From an uncultured Lactobacillus sp. (GTDB taxonomy: Bacteria; Bacillota; Bacilli; Lactobacillales; Lactobacillaceae): a stretch of DNA of 64,000 bases. Positions 9,105-17,139 of this stretch are shown here, in pieces. The DNA lies in NCBI GenBank assembly GCA_937874185.1, contig CALNAK010000014.1:124001-188000 (forward strand). Direction: 5' to 3'. How positions within the stretch are numbered: the first letter of the stretch is position 1; every line of letters begins with the position of its first letter. Made by a program: the position numbers and the translations under genes. Under the pieces are notes generated by a model. It was given only the letters and a program-made list of their open reading frames with translations. It ran no database searches and was not told the origin of the DNA.

Positions 9105-9659
9105 TTAATCAAAATCCTCATCGTCTTCTTCATCAAAACCTTCTGTAGCTGACTTGCCAAGAAGTGCTTGATAGATACGAATTTGGTGATTGTTAAATCC
9201 TAACAATTGAATCAAAACTTGAGCCATAAATGGACGATTTTCGTTCTCAGCTAATTTGATAGCACGAGTTACGAACATATTATCAGTTGAGAAATCATCA
9301 ACAACTGTTTGTAACATTGCTTCAGCATCCAAATACTTATTCTTACCGTCTTCTTCAATCATTGAATAGTCTGAATATTCTTTAAATGTTGATGGGGGTA
9401 ATTCACCCTCATCCAATAATTCATCGGCTATCTTATCATACCAGGCATTATTCTCGTCAATTGTTTGGCTTAGAACAGCCTTATAGTTTTCAGCGTTAGC
9501 ACCCTTTACGAACCATTTTAGTTGGTGTAATTTAACATTCAATAAGAAATGGTTAGACACGATATGTCCAGTCATTGCACCAGCAGTTGGTTTGTGGTGA
9601 TCTGCGTCAGCTTGTTTTTGTTCTGCTTCGAATTTTTCCTCAATTGTTAGTTCTGTCAT
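9105..9659 (-). CDS. dps: Dps-family ferritin-like protein
   Basis: A 184-residue Dps/MrgA-type protein of the ferritin fold, expected to form a dodecamer that stores iron and protects DNA from peroxide. The segment LHQLKWFVKG and the following ENNAWYDKIADELLDEGE helix match the Dps core and its inter-subunit ferroxidase region. The acidic C-terminal tail (EEDDEDFD) is notable. It starts 2 nt after the HMA gene, so translation is probably coupled. Its place in an FLP-controlled operon fits a role in metal and oxidative stress. Confidence 0.85.
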   Translation of the reverse strand: MTELTIEEKFEAEQKQADADHHKPTAGAMTGHIVSNHFLLNVKLHQLKWFVKGANAENYKAVLSQTIDENNAWYDKIADELLDEGELPPSTFKEYSDYSMIEEDGKNKYLDAEAMLQTVVDDFSTDNMFVTRAIKLAENENRPFMAQVLIQLLGFNNHQIRIYQALLGKSATEGFDEEDDEDFD

Positions 9660-9661
9660 TT

Positions 9662-9892
9662 TTATGCATTCTCCTTAACTTTAACTTTTAATACGTCATA
9701 TCCCAAATCTGTAATTACATCCGATAAATTATCGGCTGAAGTTTTACTTTCGTCAAAATCTGCTCTAACTTTACCAGCGTTGAAGAGAACCTTAACATTT
9801 GAAACGCCGTCTTGATTTTCAACAGCCTTCTGAATTTTTGTCATACATGATGGGCAAGTTAATGCACCTAATTGTAAAATTGCTTTTGCCAT
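9662..9892 (-). CDS. Single-domain HMA metallochaperone
   Basis: A 76-residue heavy-metal-associated domain of the CopZ type with the metal-binding motif TCPSC near residue 13, which would carry Cu(I) or a similar soft metal to a P-type ATPase. ATG 9892 is preceded by GGAGG (9901-9905); the longer frame to 9907 begins inside that site. First gene of the HMA-Dps-FLP operon. The neighbouring ATPase lacks its own HMA domain, so this protein may be its detached donor. Confidence 0.85.
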   Translation of the reverse strand: MAKAILQLGALTCPSCMTKIQKAVENQDGVSNVKVLFNAGKVRADFDESKTSADNLSDVITDLGYDVLKVKVKENA

Positions 9893-9924
9893 AATTGATT
9901 CCTCCATATTTCTAAAATCTTTCG

Positions 9925-10026
9925 CCAGCGTCGTCTTAAAATACCCACGAGCTATAAATGTTCCAAAGTTGAAGCACTTATAGCTCGCAAGTAATCCTTG
10001 ACGACTACTTGCTTATCTAACTTACA
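9925..10026 (-). other. Structured 5' leader of the HMA-Dps-FLP operon
   Basis: The predicted transcript from the promoter at 10033 has an untranslated leader of about 130 nt. It can form GCAAGTA (10012-10006) with TACTTGC (9993-9987), then CGAGCTATAA (9987-9978) with TTATAGCTCG (9957-9948). I do not recognise a known riboswitch; it may only stabilise the RNA. Confidence 0.4.
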
Positions 10027-10032
10027 AATACT

Positions 10033-10074
10033 ATTCTAATTAGTTTGCGGCTTGGACAACTTGATTTGAATCAA
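10033..10074 (-). promoter_or_regulatory. FLP-activated promoter of the HMA-Dps-FLP operon
   Basis: The operator TTGAT-TTGA-ATCAA (10061-10074, plus-strand reading) lies in the last codons of the ATPase gene. On the minus strand 19 nt separate the extended arm AAGTT from the -10 TAGAAT (10038-10033). The operator centre is therefore at about -41.5 from a start near 10026, the class II activator position. No clear -35 box is seen. Confidence 0.7.
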
Positions 10075-11941
10075 GTTTTTGAGATTTATTTCCAATTAAT
10101 CTCATTGCGTTGAAAATAACTACTAGAATACTAATTTCGTGAACGAACATTCCGCTACCCATATGGATAACTCCGACTACTAAACCGATCAGCAATAGTG
10201 CAACAGTTCCAACAGCAATGAAGATATTCTCTTTCGTGTTAGCAACGGTCTTCTTAGCCAAAGTATAGGCATGTGCTAAAGCATCAAAACTAGATTTAAC
10301 TAAAATAATATCGGATGTTTCAATCGCAACGTCAGTACCAGTACCCATTCCGATACCAATATCAGCTGTAGCAAGTGATGGACTATCATTGATACCATCA
10401 CCAACAAAGGCTACAGTGCTACCTTGTTCCTTGAATTTCTTAACAAAATCAACTTTATCTTCGGGAAGTAATTCAGCGTGAACCTCGTCAATTGGAAGTC
10501 TTTCAGCAACACGTTGAGCAGCAACCTTGTTGTCACCAGTTAGCATAACGATACGTTTCAAACCAGCGTCTTTCAAAGCTTGAAGTCCTTCTCTGGCATC
10601 TGATCTAAGTTGATCATTAACACCAATTACCAAGCGTAATTCATCGTTAACAGCCATCAAAACAACAGAATCACCATCATTCATACGACCGTCGATATCC
10701 TTTTGAGCAGATGCAGAAATTTTGACATTATTAGCTTTCATCAAACGTGCATTACCAACTAAAATCTTAAAATCGTCATTCTGGCCCATCAATCCTTGAC
10801 CCTTAACAGTATCTAATTCTGGTAGTTCAGGTGTTTCTTTGATTCCTAAATCATTAACATGTTTAACAATAGCTTGGCCTAGTGGGTGATCAGAAGTTTT
10901 TTCAACAGCTGATAACAATGCAAGGTCATGATTCTTATCTTTACCATAATCTGAAAATTCTGTGACAGACATTTTTCCAGTGGTTAAAGTACCAGTTTTA
11001 TCAAGAACTAAAGTATCAACATGTGAGAAAGTATTAACGGCGTTTCCACCCTTCATCAAGATACCGTTCTTGGCACCATTACCGATTCCGGCAACGTTAG
11101 AAACTGGGGCTCCGATAACCAAGGCACCAGGGCATCCTAAAACTAGAACAGTGATAGCTAATGGGAAATCTTGTGTAATAATCCAAACAAGAATACCGAT
11201 AATTAAAACAGCAGGTGTGTAGTATGTCGCAAATTTATCAATAAAACGAGCAGCAGGTGATTGACTATCTTGTGCTTCTTCAACAAGTTCGATGATTTTA
11301 CCAAAAGTAGTATCTTCACCAACAGAAGTAGTTTCAATTGTGATAGTTCCGTTATCTGTTAAAGATCCGGCGAAAACTTTATCACCGATACCTTTTTTAA
11401 CAGGTGTTGACTCACCAGTAATAGAGGCTTCATTCATATATCCAGTACCATCGATGATTTTTCCATCAACAGGAATTTGACCACCGGGTTTAACTAAAAC
11501 GTGGTCCCCTTCGTCCAAATCATCAACGTCAACAGTTTCAGTTTTACCGTCTTCGTTAACTAGTTCAGCAGTTGTTGGTGCCATTTGTGTCAAACTCTTA
11601 ACTGAAGAACGTGTCTTTTCAAGAGTCTTTTGTTCCAAATAATTACCGAATAAGAATAGGAATGTTACAACAGCTGATTCTTCATATTCTCCGATAATGA
11701 AAGCACCGATAACAGCGATTGTTACCAATAGTTCAATACTGATAACCTTATTTTTCAAAGCTGAGAATGCGTGTAATGCTACCGGAATTGCTCCAAGGAT
11801 ACTGGCAATGATCATGAAGACCGTTCCAGCAACTGGAATTTTGATGAGATAGTTAGAAATTAAACTAAGAGCAATCAAAATCGCAATAGCAGCAGTTATT
11901 TTATTTTGATGTTTTGAAATCCATATATTTAATTTATTCAT
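10040..11941 (-). CDS. Heavy-metal P1B-type ATPase with a CPG transport motif
   Basis: A 633-residue P-type ATPase with TGES (175-178), the phosphorylation site DKTGT (Asp314) and GDGIND, so catalysis should be intact. The membrane motif that normally reads CPC, CPH or SPC reads GCPGALVIGAP (Cys270-Gly272), so the metal cannot be assigned with confidence. There is no N-terminal HMA domain; the chain starts with membrane helices. Its promoter carries an FNR-type box (12002-12015), and a second one in its 3' end drives the HMA-Dps-FLP genes. It probably exports a transition metal under oxidative or metal stress. Confidence 0.88.
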   Translation of the reverse strand: MNKLNIWISKHQNKITAAIAILIALSLISNYLIKIPVAGTVFMIIASILGAIPVALHAFSALKNKVISIELLVTIAVIGAFIIGEYEESAVVTFLFLFGNYLEQKTLEKTRSSVKSLTQMAPTTAELVNEDGKTETVDVDDLDEGDHVLVKPGGQIPVDGKIIDGTGYMNEASITGESTPVKKGIGDKVFAGSLTDNGTITIETTSVGEDTTFGKIIELVEEAQDSQSPAARFIDKFATYYTPAVLIIGILVWIITQDFPLAITVLVLGCPGALVIGAPVSNVAGIGNGAKNGILMKGGNAVNTFSHVDTLVLDKTGTLTTGKMSVTEFSDYGKDKNHDLALLSAVEKTSDHPLGQAIVKHVNDLGIKETPELPELDTVKGQGLMGQNDDFKILVGNARLMKANNVKISASAQKDIDGRMNDGDSVVLMAVNDELRLVIGVNDQLRSDAREGLQALKDAGLKRIVMLTGDNKVAAQRVAERLPIDEVHAELLPEDKVDFVKKFKEQGSTVAFVGDGINDSPSLATADIGIGMGTGTDVAIETSDIILVKSSFDALAHAYTLAKKTVANTKENIFIAVGTVALLLIGLVVGVIHMGSGMFVHEISILVVIFNAMRLIGNKSQKLDSNQVVQAAN

Positions 11942-11973
11942 TTGGCTGGCCTCTTTCTTAACTTACAAGACAT

Positions 11974-12015
11974 ATTCTAGCGGGGTTGGTCATTTAAAAA
12001 CTTGATGCGTATCAA
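11974..12015 (-). promoter_or_regulatory. FLP-activated promoter of the P1B ATPase
   Basis: TTGAT-GCGT-ATCAA (12002-12015) matches the FNR consensus in both half-sites, and the extended arms are AACTTGAT/ATCAAGTT. The -10 TAGAAT (11979-11974) is 19 nt from the extended arm, the same geometry as the promoter at 10033, giving an operator centre at about -41.5. Confidence 0.75.
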
Positions 12016-12059
12016 GTTTGAAATAATAAATGGAAAATAGTTGTTAGTTTAAGGATGCC

Positions 12060-12232
12060 GCTCTCCACAAGGAAGGATAAATGGCTGGAACATAGCGGGC
12101 ACAACTTGGAGCCGATTACCAATGCCTTCGGCATCGATAATAGTCTTCAAGATTGGCCTTTTACTAATCCGGCAAGACCAGCCGAATAAGTAAAATTTCG
12201 CTATTGAGCCATTTTCCTTCCTTGCTCCGAGC
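12060..12232 (+). repeat. Structured repeat, family B copy 2
   Basis: Opens GCTCTCCACAAGGAAGG and closes CCTTCCTTGCTCCGAGC, forming the outer stem. ATAGCG/CGCTAT follows, then a hairpin ATGCC-TTC-GGCAT, and a third arm TTTTACT/AGTAAAA. It belongs to the same end-type as copy 5. It faces copy 3 across a terminator and has no plus-strand gene upstream. Confidence 0.8.
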
Positions 12233-12281
12233 TGATTTCTGGGTTTTTAGATTATCTGGTTAAAAAAATATACTTAAAAAA

Positions 12282-12336
12282 AATAAGACCTCTATATTAA
12301 CAGTTGGAATTTCCAACTAATATAGAGGCCTTATTA
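12282..12336 (-). terminator. Terminator of the ThrE pair, downstream of repeat B3
   Basis: CCTCTATATTA and TAATATAGAGG enclose a second stem AGTTGGAA/TTCCAACT. On the minus strand an eight-T run follows, so the thrE transcript would run through repeat B3 and end here. Confidence 0.75.
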
Positions 12337-12426
12337 TTATCTTTCTATCAAATCAATTAATAATCAAAAATCACTAATACATTGAATTCACAAAACTTAT
12401 CCAACCTAAATCAATAAGCCCATCCA

Positions 12427-12591
12427 GTCTGGAACAAAAATCGGAATTGGCTCAGTAGTGAAATTATTCTTAGCTGACGAAGTCAGGTTAGAATAAGGCC
12501 AATCTTGAAGACTGTTCCGGTCTATGGAAGAGGCTTCAAGTTGTGCCCACTACGTTCCAGCCAAATTCCGATTTTTGTGGAAGACGGCAAC
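12427..12591 (-). repeat. Structured repeat, family B copy 3
   Basis: The outer stem is 13 bp and perfect (12436-12448 with 12564-12576). CAGTAGTG/CACTAC is next, CTTGAAG/CTTCAAG forms one arm, and TTATTCT..CTGAC/GTCAG..AGAATAA another. It starts 18 nt after the stop of the downstream ThrE gene and precedes its terminator. Confidence 0.85.
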
Positions 12592-12608
12592 ATACCACCA
12601 AAAAAATA

Positions 12609-13073
12609 CTATTTTGAAGCAAGTCTCTTTTCCAAATACCGCTTCAAAGGTGGATAAATCTTATTAGAAATAGCTTCGGCAATGATAAATCCAACTGCTA
12701 ATGACATCCCGACTGTCAAAGCTTTAACAAAACCATAAGCAGCTAAACTGTCTTTTCCCAACGCAAAATTTTTCATACTATCATATAGAATTGCTCCAGG
12801 AACTAATGAAACTAAACATGGAACGTAAAAAATATTAACCGGTGCTCGTACTAAAATTGCACAAAGATTCCCTAGAACTCCAATCACAACGGCACCTAAC
12901 AGGTTCGGCATGATCAATCCATGATTGTACCAGCCAACTATGATATAAACGATCCAAGCTATCGCACCGACTAATCCAGACGGTATCAGTGTTCTTCTAG
13001 GATTGTTGGTAATAATCCCAAATCCCACACTAGATAGGAAACCAAAGATAAAGCCATAAACAATTTCCATCAT
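12609..13073 (-). CDS. Threonine/serine exporter family, small membrane subunit
   Basis: A 154-residue protein with four to five membrane segments, corresponding to the C-terminal ThrE_2 half of threonine/serine exporters. Together with the preceding gene it should make a split ThrE exporter. GGAGG for this gene lies in the last codons of the upstream gene (IFGG-stop), which suggests coupling. Two adjacent ATGs are possible (13073 or 13070). Substrate is inferred from the family only. Confidence 0.8.
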   Translation of the reverse strand: MMEIVYGFIFGFLSSVGFGIITNNPRRTLIPSGLVGAIAWIVYIIVGWYNHGLIMPNLLGAVVIGVLGNLCAILVRAPVNIFYVPCLVSLVPGAILYDSMKNFALGKDSLAAYGFVKALTVGMSLAVGFIIAEAISNKIYPPLKRYLEKRLASK

Positions 13074-13075
13074 AT

Positions 13076-13840
13076 TTAGCCTCCAAAAATCGATTGAATT
13101 ATTATTTGCCCAACGATAACACCACTACCGATAGAAATCCCAGCCATAATGGCATCTGTTGCTCTGACAATCCCGGAAATAGTATTTTTCTCAATGATCT
13201 CTCGTAACGAGTTAGTCATCGGAACTCCTGGAACCAATGGCATCAAGGCACTAATAATGATGTAATTTGCGTCATTCGCAATGCCGACGATTCCTAAAAT
13301 ATGTGCTACCACACTGATAACCAAGCTACCTATGGCTACCGGAATATAGGGAGTCTTCGTATGATGCGCGACAATTTGTGAAGTGACATAGCCTAATACA
13401 CCGACGAAAAAGGCCAATCCCAAGTCACCCCAAGTTGCTTTGAACAACAACATTGGTGGCATAGAAACCAATCCAGCTCCGAAACACTTTACCAACCAAG
13501 AAAAATCAGGCGTATCCGTTTCAACACGTTTCGTTTCTTTTTTTAATTGTTCAAAAGTTATTTCATTCCTCGAAAATTGTCTCGATAACGTGTTGATCTC
13601 ATCTACCTTTTGTAAATTGAAATCACCAACCCGAACCTTAAAAATTCTAGTCGTGGCACTTCTCTCTGAACTAACAAAAATACCGGTCATCGTCGCATGA
13701 CAAACAACTGGTAAATTGGCAGTTCTTCCGACATATTCAACCGTATTTTCAACCCGAGCGGTTTCAGCACCATTCTCTAACAGAATCGTACCTACTTGAC
13801 CGCAAAGAGTGACAATATCACTCTCACTGATATCCCCCAT
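13076..13840 (-). CDS. Threonine/serine exporter family, large subunit
   Basis: A 254-residue ThrE N-terminal-half protein. The soluble N-terminal region with NGAETARVENTVEYVGR is the conserved ThrE signature, followed by about five membrane segments from residue 110. ATG 13840 is preceded by GGAGG at 7 nt; an ATG at 13855 would place that site inside the gene. Forms an operon with the small subunit. Confidence 0.82.
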   Translation of the reverse strand: MGDISESDIVTLCGQVGTILLENGAETARVENTVEYVGRTANLPVVCHATMTGIFVSSERSATTRIFKVRVGDFNLQKVDEINTLSRQFSRNEITFEQLKKETKRVETDTPDFSWLVKCFGAGLVSMPPMLLFKATWGDLGLAFFVGVLGYVTSQIVAHHTKTPYIPVAIGSLVISVVAHILGIVGIANDANYIIISALMPLVPGVPMTNSLREIIEKNTISGIVRATDAIMAGISIGSGVIVGQIIIQSIFGG

Positions 13841-13903
13841 ATCGGTTTCCTCCAAATGGTAGATTTTTTTATTAATAAACTATTATTAGCACATTCTTTA
13901 GGA

Positions 13904-13931
13904 TAAAAAAAGTCTGTGGTTCCCCACAGAT
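13904..13931 (-). terminator. Terminator of the PTS IIB gene
   Basis: TCTGTGG pairs with CCACAGA on the minus strand, followed by seven T. It directly follows the IIB stop codon. Confidence 0.75.
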
Positions 13932-14240
13932 TTATTCATTAATAAGTTTGAAGGCCTGTTCCAAAACTTTGGCTCCGTCCATCAACCCATAATCTTTCAT
14001 ATTTATTACAGCAACTGGAACCGGTACTTCATCCGTTATCTGCTTTAGCATGTAACTAACTTGCGGACCCAGTAAAACTACCGCCGGATGATATTCTTCG
14101 AATTTGTCAGGTACAACATCAACTGCAGTCGCATAAACTTCTATTTCTTTATCTTGCTCTACAGCGGCCTTCCTCATTTTTGTCATTAATAGCGAAGTGG
14201 ACATCCCACCGGCACAGGCCAATAAAATTGTTTGGGTCAT
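13932..14240 (-). CDS. Orphan PTS IIB component, lactose/cellobiose family
   Basis: A 102-residue IIB protein. The phosphocysteine lies in LLACAGGMSTSLL near the N-terminus, and VLLGPQVSYML is typical of the family. No IIA or IIC gene is adjacent; it stands alone between the ThrE pair and a surface protein, each side closed by a terminator. It may serve a IIC encoded elsewhere or have a regulatory role. ATG 14240 has AGGAAG 8 nt upstream; the in-frame TTG at 14246 is less likely. Confidence 0.85.
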   Translation of the reverse strand: MTQTILLACAGGMSTSLLMTKMRKAAVEQDKEIEVYATAVDVVPDKFEEYHPAVVLLGPQVSYMLKQITDEVPVPVAVINMKDYGLMDGAKVLEQAFKLINE

Positions 14241-14267
14241 AATCAAAACTTCCTATCCATAAGTAGT

Positions 14268-14295
14268 AAAAAAGCTCGTGATTTCCCACGAACTC
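14268..14295 (-). terminator. Terminator of the NEAT-like surface protein gene
   Basis: GTTCGTG pairs with CACGAGC around a short loop on the minus strand, followed by a six-T run. Confidence 0.7.
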
Positions 14296-14300
14296 AATGA

Positions 14301-15602
14301 TTATCTTTTTAAATATGTTCCTTTTAGAAGAATGATCCAGAGAACCAAGATCAAGCTACCAATTAATACCAACGCATGATTTCCTTGGTTACCTGTTTGT
14401 GGCAAAGTTCCCGTTTTCTCAGTGTTATCATCAACGGCTTTGACACTGCTTGACTTACTCATGTTGCTCAAACTAGCCAATGTGTCTGAAACGTTTGAGC
14501 TATTTGTTAATTTGGAAAGTTCTGAAGAGTTCAAACTTCCAAAATCAAAATTGAATCCCAAATCTTTGGTCAATCCATAATCAGGCAAGTTAATGGAAAT
14601 ATTTCCGGGAATCAAATTGCTCAAGTCGGTTAACTTGTTGATAGGGAAATTGAACTTGATATAATTACTGTCGCCTTGACTAGTAAAACTCAAATTATAA
14701 GGTTGAACGTTATTAATTGAATTTATTTGGAAGGCTTTATTACCAAACTTTTTCGGATATTTCATGGTTACTTCAACGTAATAAGTTCCATCAGGGTTCT
14801 GCATAACTTTGGCTGTATTGGTAAAGTATGGCGAGATGAATGAACCATCCCCATCATTTTTAGCAATTTTATACGTTAATTCTTTTAAAACGGTTTTATC
14901 AGAATCATTATTACTACTATTATTATTTGTTTCCGTAGTATCTGAGTCTGTTACGATTGGTGTCAAAATACTTTTTGCATTGGCAACGTCACTTTTGGCA
15001 TTATCAATTAAGCCTTTAGCGTTATTAATCGTATTATTGAGATTGTTTTCCGTTTCAGTAATCGACTGCAAACTATCAGCTAGGGAATTATTATTATCCT
15101 TAGCTGCCAAAGTGCTGGAGTCAAATTTGAAATCAACTGGCACTTGATCCACATTAATTGGACCTAATTTTGTTTGAACGGTTCCTTGAATCGTTTCACT
15201 TAAATCACTGGGATTATCTACATTAAAACTTATATCAACGTATCTTTTACCAAGTTTCAAATAAGAATCTGAAATCTTAGGTGTTTGATTATCAATTGTT
15301 GGTACATCAATACCTGTAACACCAGAAACATGTGCAATTCTGGCAGTCAATGTGACTTTATAAGTTCCCTCATCATTTGGTGTAACTGTGGCACTATTTG
15401 TAAAATAAGGATTAACGTTAGATCTCGTATCAGAATCCCTATCATAAACTTGATAACTAATTGTTTGAGTATTATCGCTATTTGTATCTGCTTGAACGGT
15501 TAGCTCCATTGCATTTGGCGAATCCATATTATCATTTGCAACGCCAAAAACTCCCAAAAACATTCCTACAGACAATAAGCTGACTAATAACTTCCTCATC
15601 AT
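14301..15602 (-). CDS. LPXTG-anchored surface protein with two NEAT-like domains
   Basis: A 433-residue cell-wall protein. A signal peptide comes first, then two similar domains (about 47-160 and 235-350), each with a YFTN[ST]A[TK]V strand and a following GTY[KY]V stretch as in NEAT domains. A helical Asn-rich linker lies between them. The sortase signal LPQTG is at 400-404, followed by a hydrophobic stretch and a KR tail. NEAT domains bind heme in Gram-positive pathogens, but neither copy shows the YxxxY heme motif (YVDIS and YIKFN at that place), so heme binding is doubtful. Two start codons (15602, 15599) follow GAGGGG. Confidence 0.78.
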   Translation of the reverse strand: MMRKLLVSLLSVGMFLGVFGVANDNMDSPNAMELTVQADTNSDNTQTISYQVYDRDSDTRSNVNPYFTNSATVTPNDEGTYKVTLTARIAHVSGVTGIDVPTIDNQTPKISDSYLKLGKRYVDISFNVDNPSDLSETIQGTVQTKLGPINVDQVPVDFKFDSSTLAAKDNNNSLADSLQSITETENNLNNTINNAKGLIDNAKSDVANAKSILTPIVTDSDTTETNNNSSNNDSDKTVLKELTYKIAKNDGDGSFISPYFTNTAKVMQNPDGTYYVEVTMKYPKKFGNKAFQINSINNVQPYNLSFTSQGDSNYIKFNFPINKLTDLSNLIPGNISINLPDYGLTKDLGFNFDFGSLNSSELSKLTNSSNVSDTLASLSNMSKSSSVKAVDDNTEKTGTLPQTGNQGNHALVLIGSLILVLWIILLKGTYLKR

Positions 15603-15730
15603 ATCGCCCCTCTTTAATCATGTAGACCAATTTTATCATATAATTTATATATAAATTAATATTACGCTATCTTTTCTTATATTAAAAATAAGTTTTTTAT
15701 TAGAATTATTAAAATATCATTATAGAAAGT

Positions 15731-15760
15731 TTGAAATGACCTAATAAATAGATATATAAT
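15731..15760 (+). promoter_or_regulatory. Promoter of pepI
   Basis: TTGAAA (15731-15736), an 18-nt spacer and a consensus TATAAT (15755-15760) lie 32 nt upstream of the ATG, which has AGGAAGG in front. Confidence 0.6.
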
Positions 15761-15792
15761 TAGACATATCATTCACAGGAAGGTGACTAATT

Positions 15793-16698
15793 ATGAAACA
15801 AGGAACAACGATTTTAACGCTAGATAATGGCTATCACCTATGGACTAATACCCAAGGTCATGGCGACATCAAACTACTTTGCTTGCACGGTGGACCTGGT
15901 GGAAACCATGAATACTGGGAAAACTTCGGTGACAAACTTGCCGATCTCGGCGTTCAAGTAACAATGTATGATCAATTAGGATCATGGTATTCAGATCAAC
16001 CCGACTACAGCGACCCCGAAATTGCTAAAAAATACCTTACATATGACTACTTCCTAGAAGAAGTTGAAGAAGTTAGACAAAAGCTTGGCTTAGACAACTT
16101 CTACTTAATCGGTCAATCATGGGGTGGCGCTCTTGTTCAAATGTACGCTGCTAAATATGGTAAACATCTAAAGGGTGCAATCATCTCAAGTATGGTTGAC
16201 GAAATTGACGAATACGTTACAAGTGTTAACCAATGCCGTCTAGACACCTTAGGTGCTGACAAAGTTAAATATATGGAAAAAATTGAAGCTGACAACAACT
16301 TGTCAGATCCAACATATCAAAGTTACGTTGACATCCTAAATGCCGAATACGTTGACCGTAAACAACCAACAGCTATCAGACATTTAATTGATACAATGGC
16401 AGTTCCTGTTTACAACGCATTCCAAGGAGACAACGAATTCGTTATTACAGGTAAACTAAATGAATGGCACTTCAGAAAACACCTTAAAGAAATTACAGTA
16501 CCAACATTATTAACATTCGGTGAACACGAAACAATGCCAATTTCTACAGCAAAGATTATGCAAAAAGAAATTCCACATGCCCGCCTAGTAACAACACCAA
16601 ACGGTGGCCACCATCATATGATCGATAATGCCCCAGTTTACTTCGACCATTTGGAAACATTTATTAAGGATGTTGAAGCAGGAACATTTAACGATTAG
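15793..16698 (+). CDS. pepI: Proline iminopeptidase (alpha/beta hydrolase)
   Basis: Releases N-terminal proline from small peptides in the cytosol, part of the peptide-using proteolytic system of lactic acid bacteria. 301 residues, the normal length for PepI. HGGPGGNHEYW is the oxyanion-hole motif of the S33 family, GQSWGG holds the nucleophile Ser, and the His lies in NGGHHHM. Monocistronic. Its stop TAG (16696-16698) is the first triplet of repeat A2. Confidence 0.9.
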   Translation: MKQGTTILTLDNGYHLWTNTQGHGDIKLLCLHGGPGGNHEYWENFGDKLADLGVQVTMYDQLGSWYSDQPDYSDPEIAKKYLTYDYFLEEVEEVRQKLGLDNFYLIGQSWGGALVQMYAAKYGKHLKGAIISSMVDEIDEYVTSVNQCRLDTLGADKVKYMEKIEADNNLSDPTYQSYVDILNAEYVDRKQPTAIRHLIDTMAVPVYNAFQGDNEFVITGKLNEWHFRKHLKEITVPTLLTFGEHETMPISTAKIMQKEIPHARLVTTPNGGHHHMIDNAPVYFDHLETFIKDVEAGTFND

Positions 16699-16826
16699 AG
16701 AGCGGAACAAGGGTGCCCAACTCCCGAGCATTTGCAGGACTTCACGAATTATACGCGTACTTTGCGTATGATTTGGGAAGTCAGGCAAAGCGGAGAGGAG
16801 TTACCCTTGTGTAGCTCGTTTAGGAT
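16696..16826 (+). repeat. Structured 3'-UTR repeat, family A copy 2
   Basis: TAGAGAGCGG opens it, the TAG being the pepI stop. Four stacked stems can be read: ACAAGGGT/ACCCTTGT (16707-16714 with 16803-16810), AACTCC/GGAGTT (16719-16724 with 16797-16802), GACTTC/GAAGTC (16738-16743 with 16777-16782) and ATACGC/GCGTAT (16751-16756 with 16764-16769). Conserved unpaired parts are GAGCATTTGC, GGCAAAGC and AGCTCGTTTAGGA. Copy 3 follows directly. Confidence 0.9.
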
Positions 16827-17001
16827 CAGAGAGCGGAACAAACCGGTTAGATTCTGAGCATTTGCAGGGCTTCACGAATTGTGCACGGTTTGTGTGCATG
16901 ATTTGGGAAGTCAGGCAAAGCACAGGAATCTGGTTTGTGCAGCTCGTTTAGGACGAACAAACCAAGAACTACAAATTTAAGGTTGAGTACTAATCAACCA
17001 A
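16827..17001 (+). repeat. Structured 3'-UTR repeat, family A copy 3 (tandem)
   Basis: Joined head-to-tail to copy 2. Its stems have different sequence but still pair: ACAAACC/GGTTTGT, AGATTC/GAATCT, and an apical GTGCAC/GTGTGC that pairs only if two G-U pairs are allowed. It ends with GAACAAACCAA and a small GGTTGA/TCAACC hairpin. Confidence 0.88.
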
Positions 17002-17059
17002 ACATACTTAGCTTTAAACCCAAAAACATGTTAAACTAAATCTTTCAAATCTAACAAAA

Positions 17060-17090
17060 AGTAGCTACCCAACTTGGGTGGCTATTTTTT
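17060..17090 (+). terminator. Terminator of pepI
   Basis: TAGCTACCC (17062-17070) pairs with GGGTGGCTA (17076-17084), followed by six T. The pepI transcript thus includes both family A copies. Confidence 0.8.
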
Positions 17091-17104
17091 ACGTTTAGGG
17101 CAAA

Positions 17105-17133
17105 AAAATAGAACTCAATATTTGAATTCTATT
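17105..17133 (-). terminator. Terminator of ppk
   Basis: ATAGAATTCAA pairs with TTGAGTTCTAT on the minus strand and is followed by seven T, just after the ppk stop at 17140. Confidence 0.75.
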
Positions 17134-17139
17134 ACAAAA

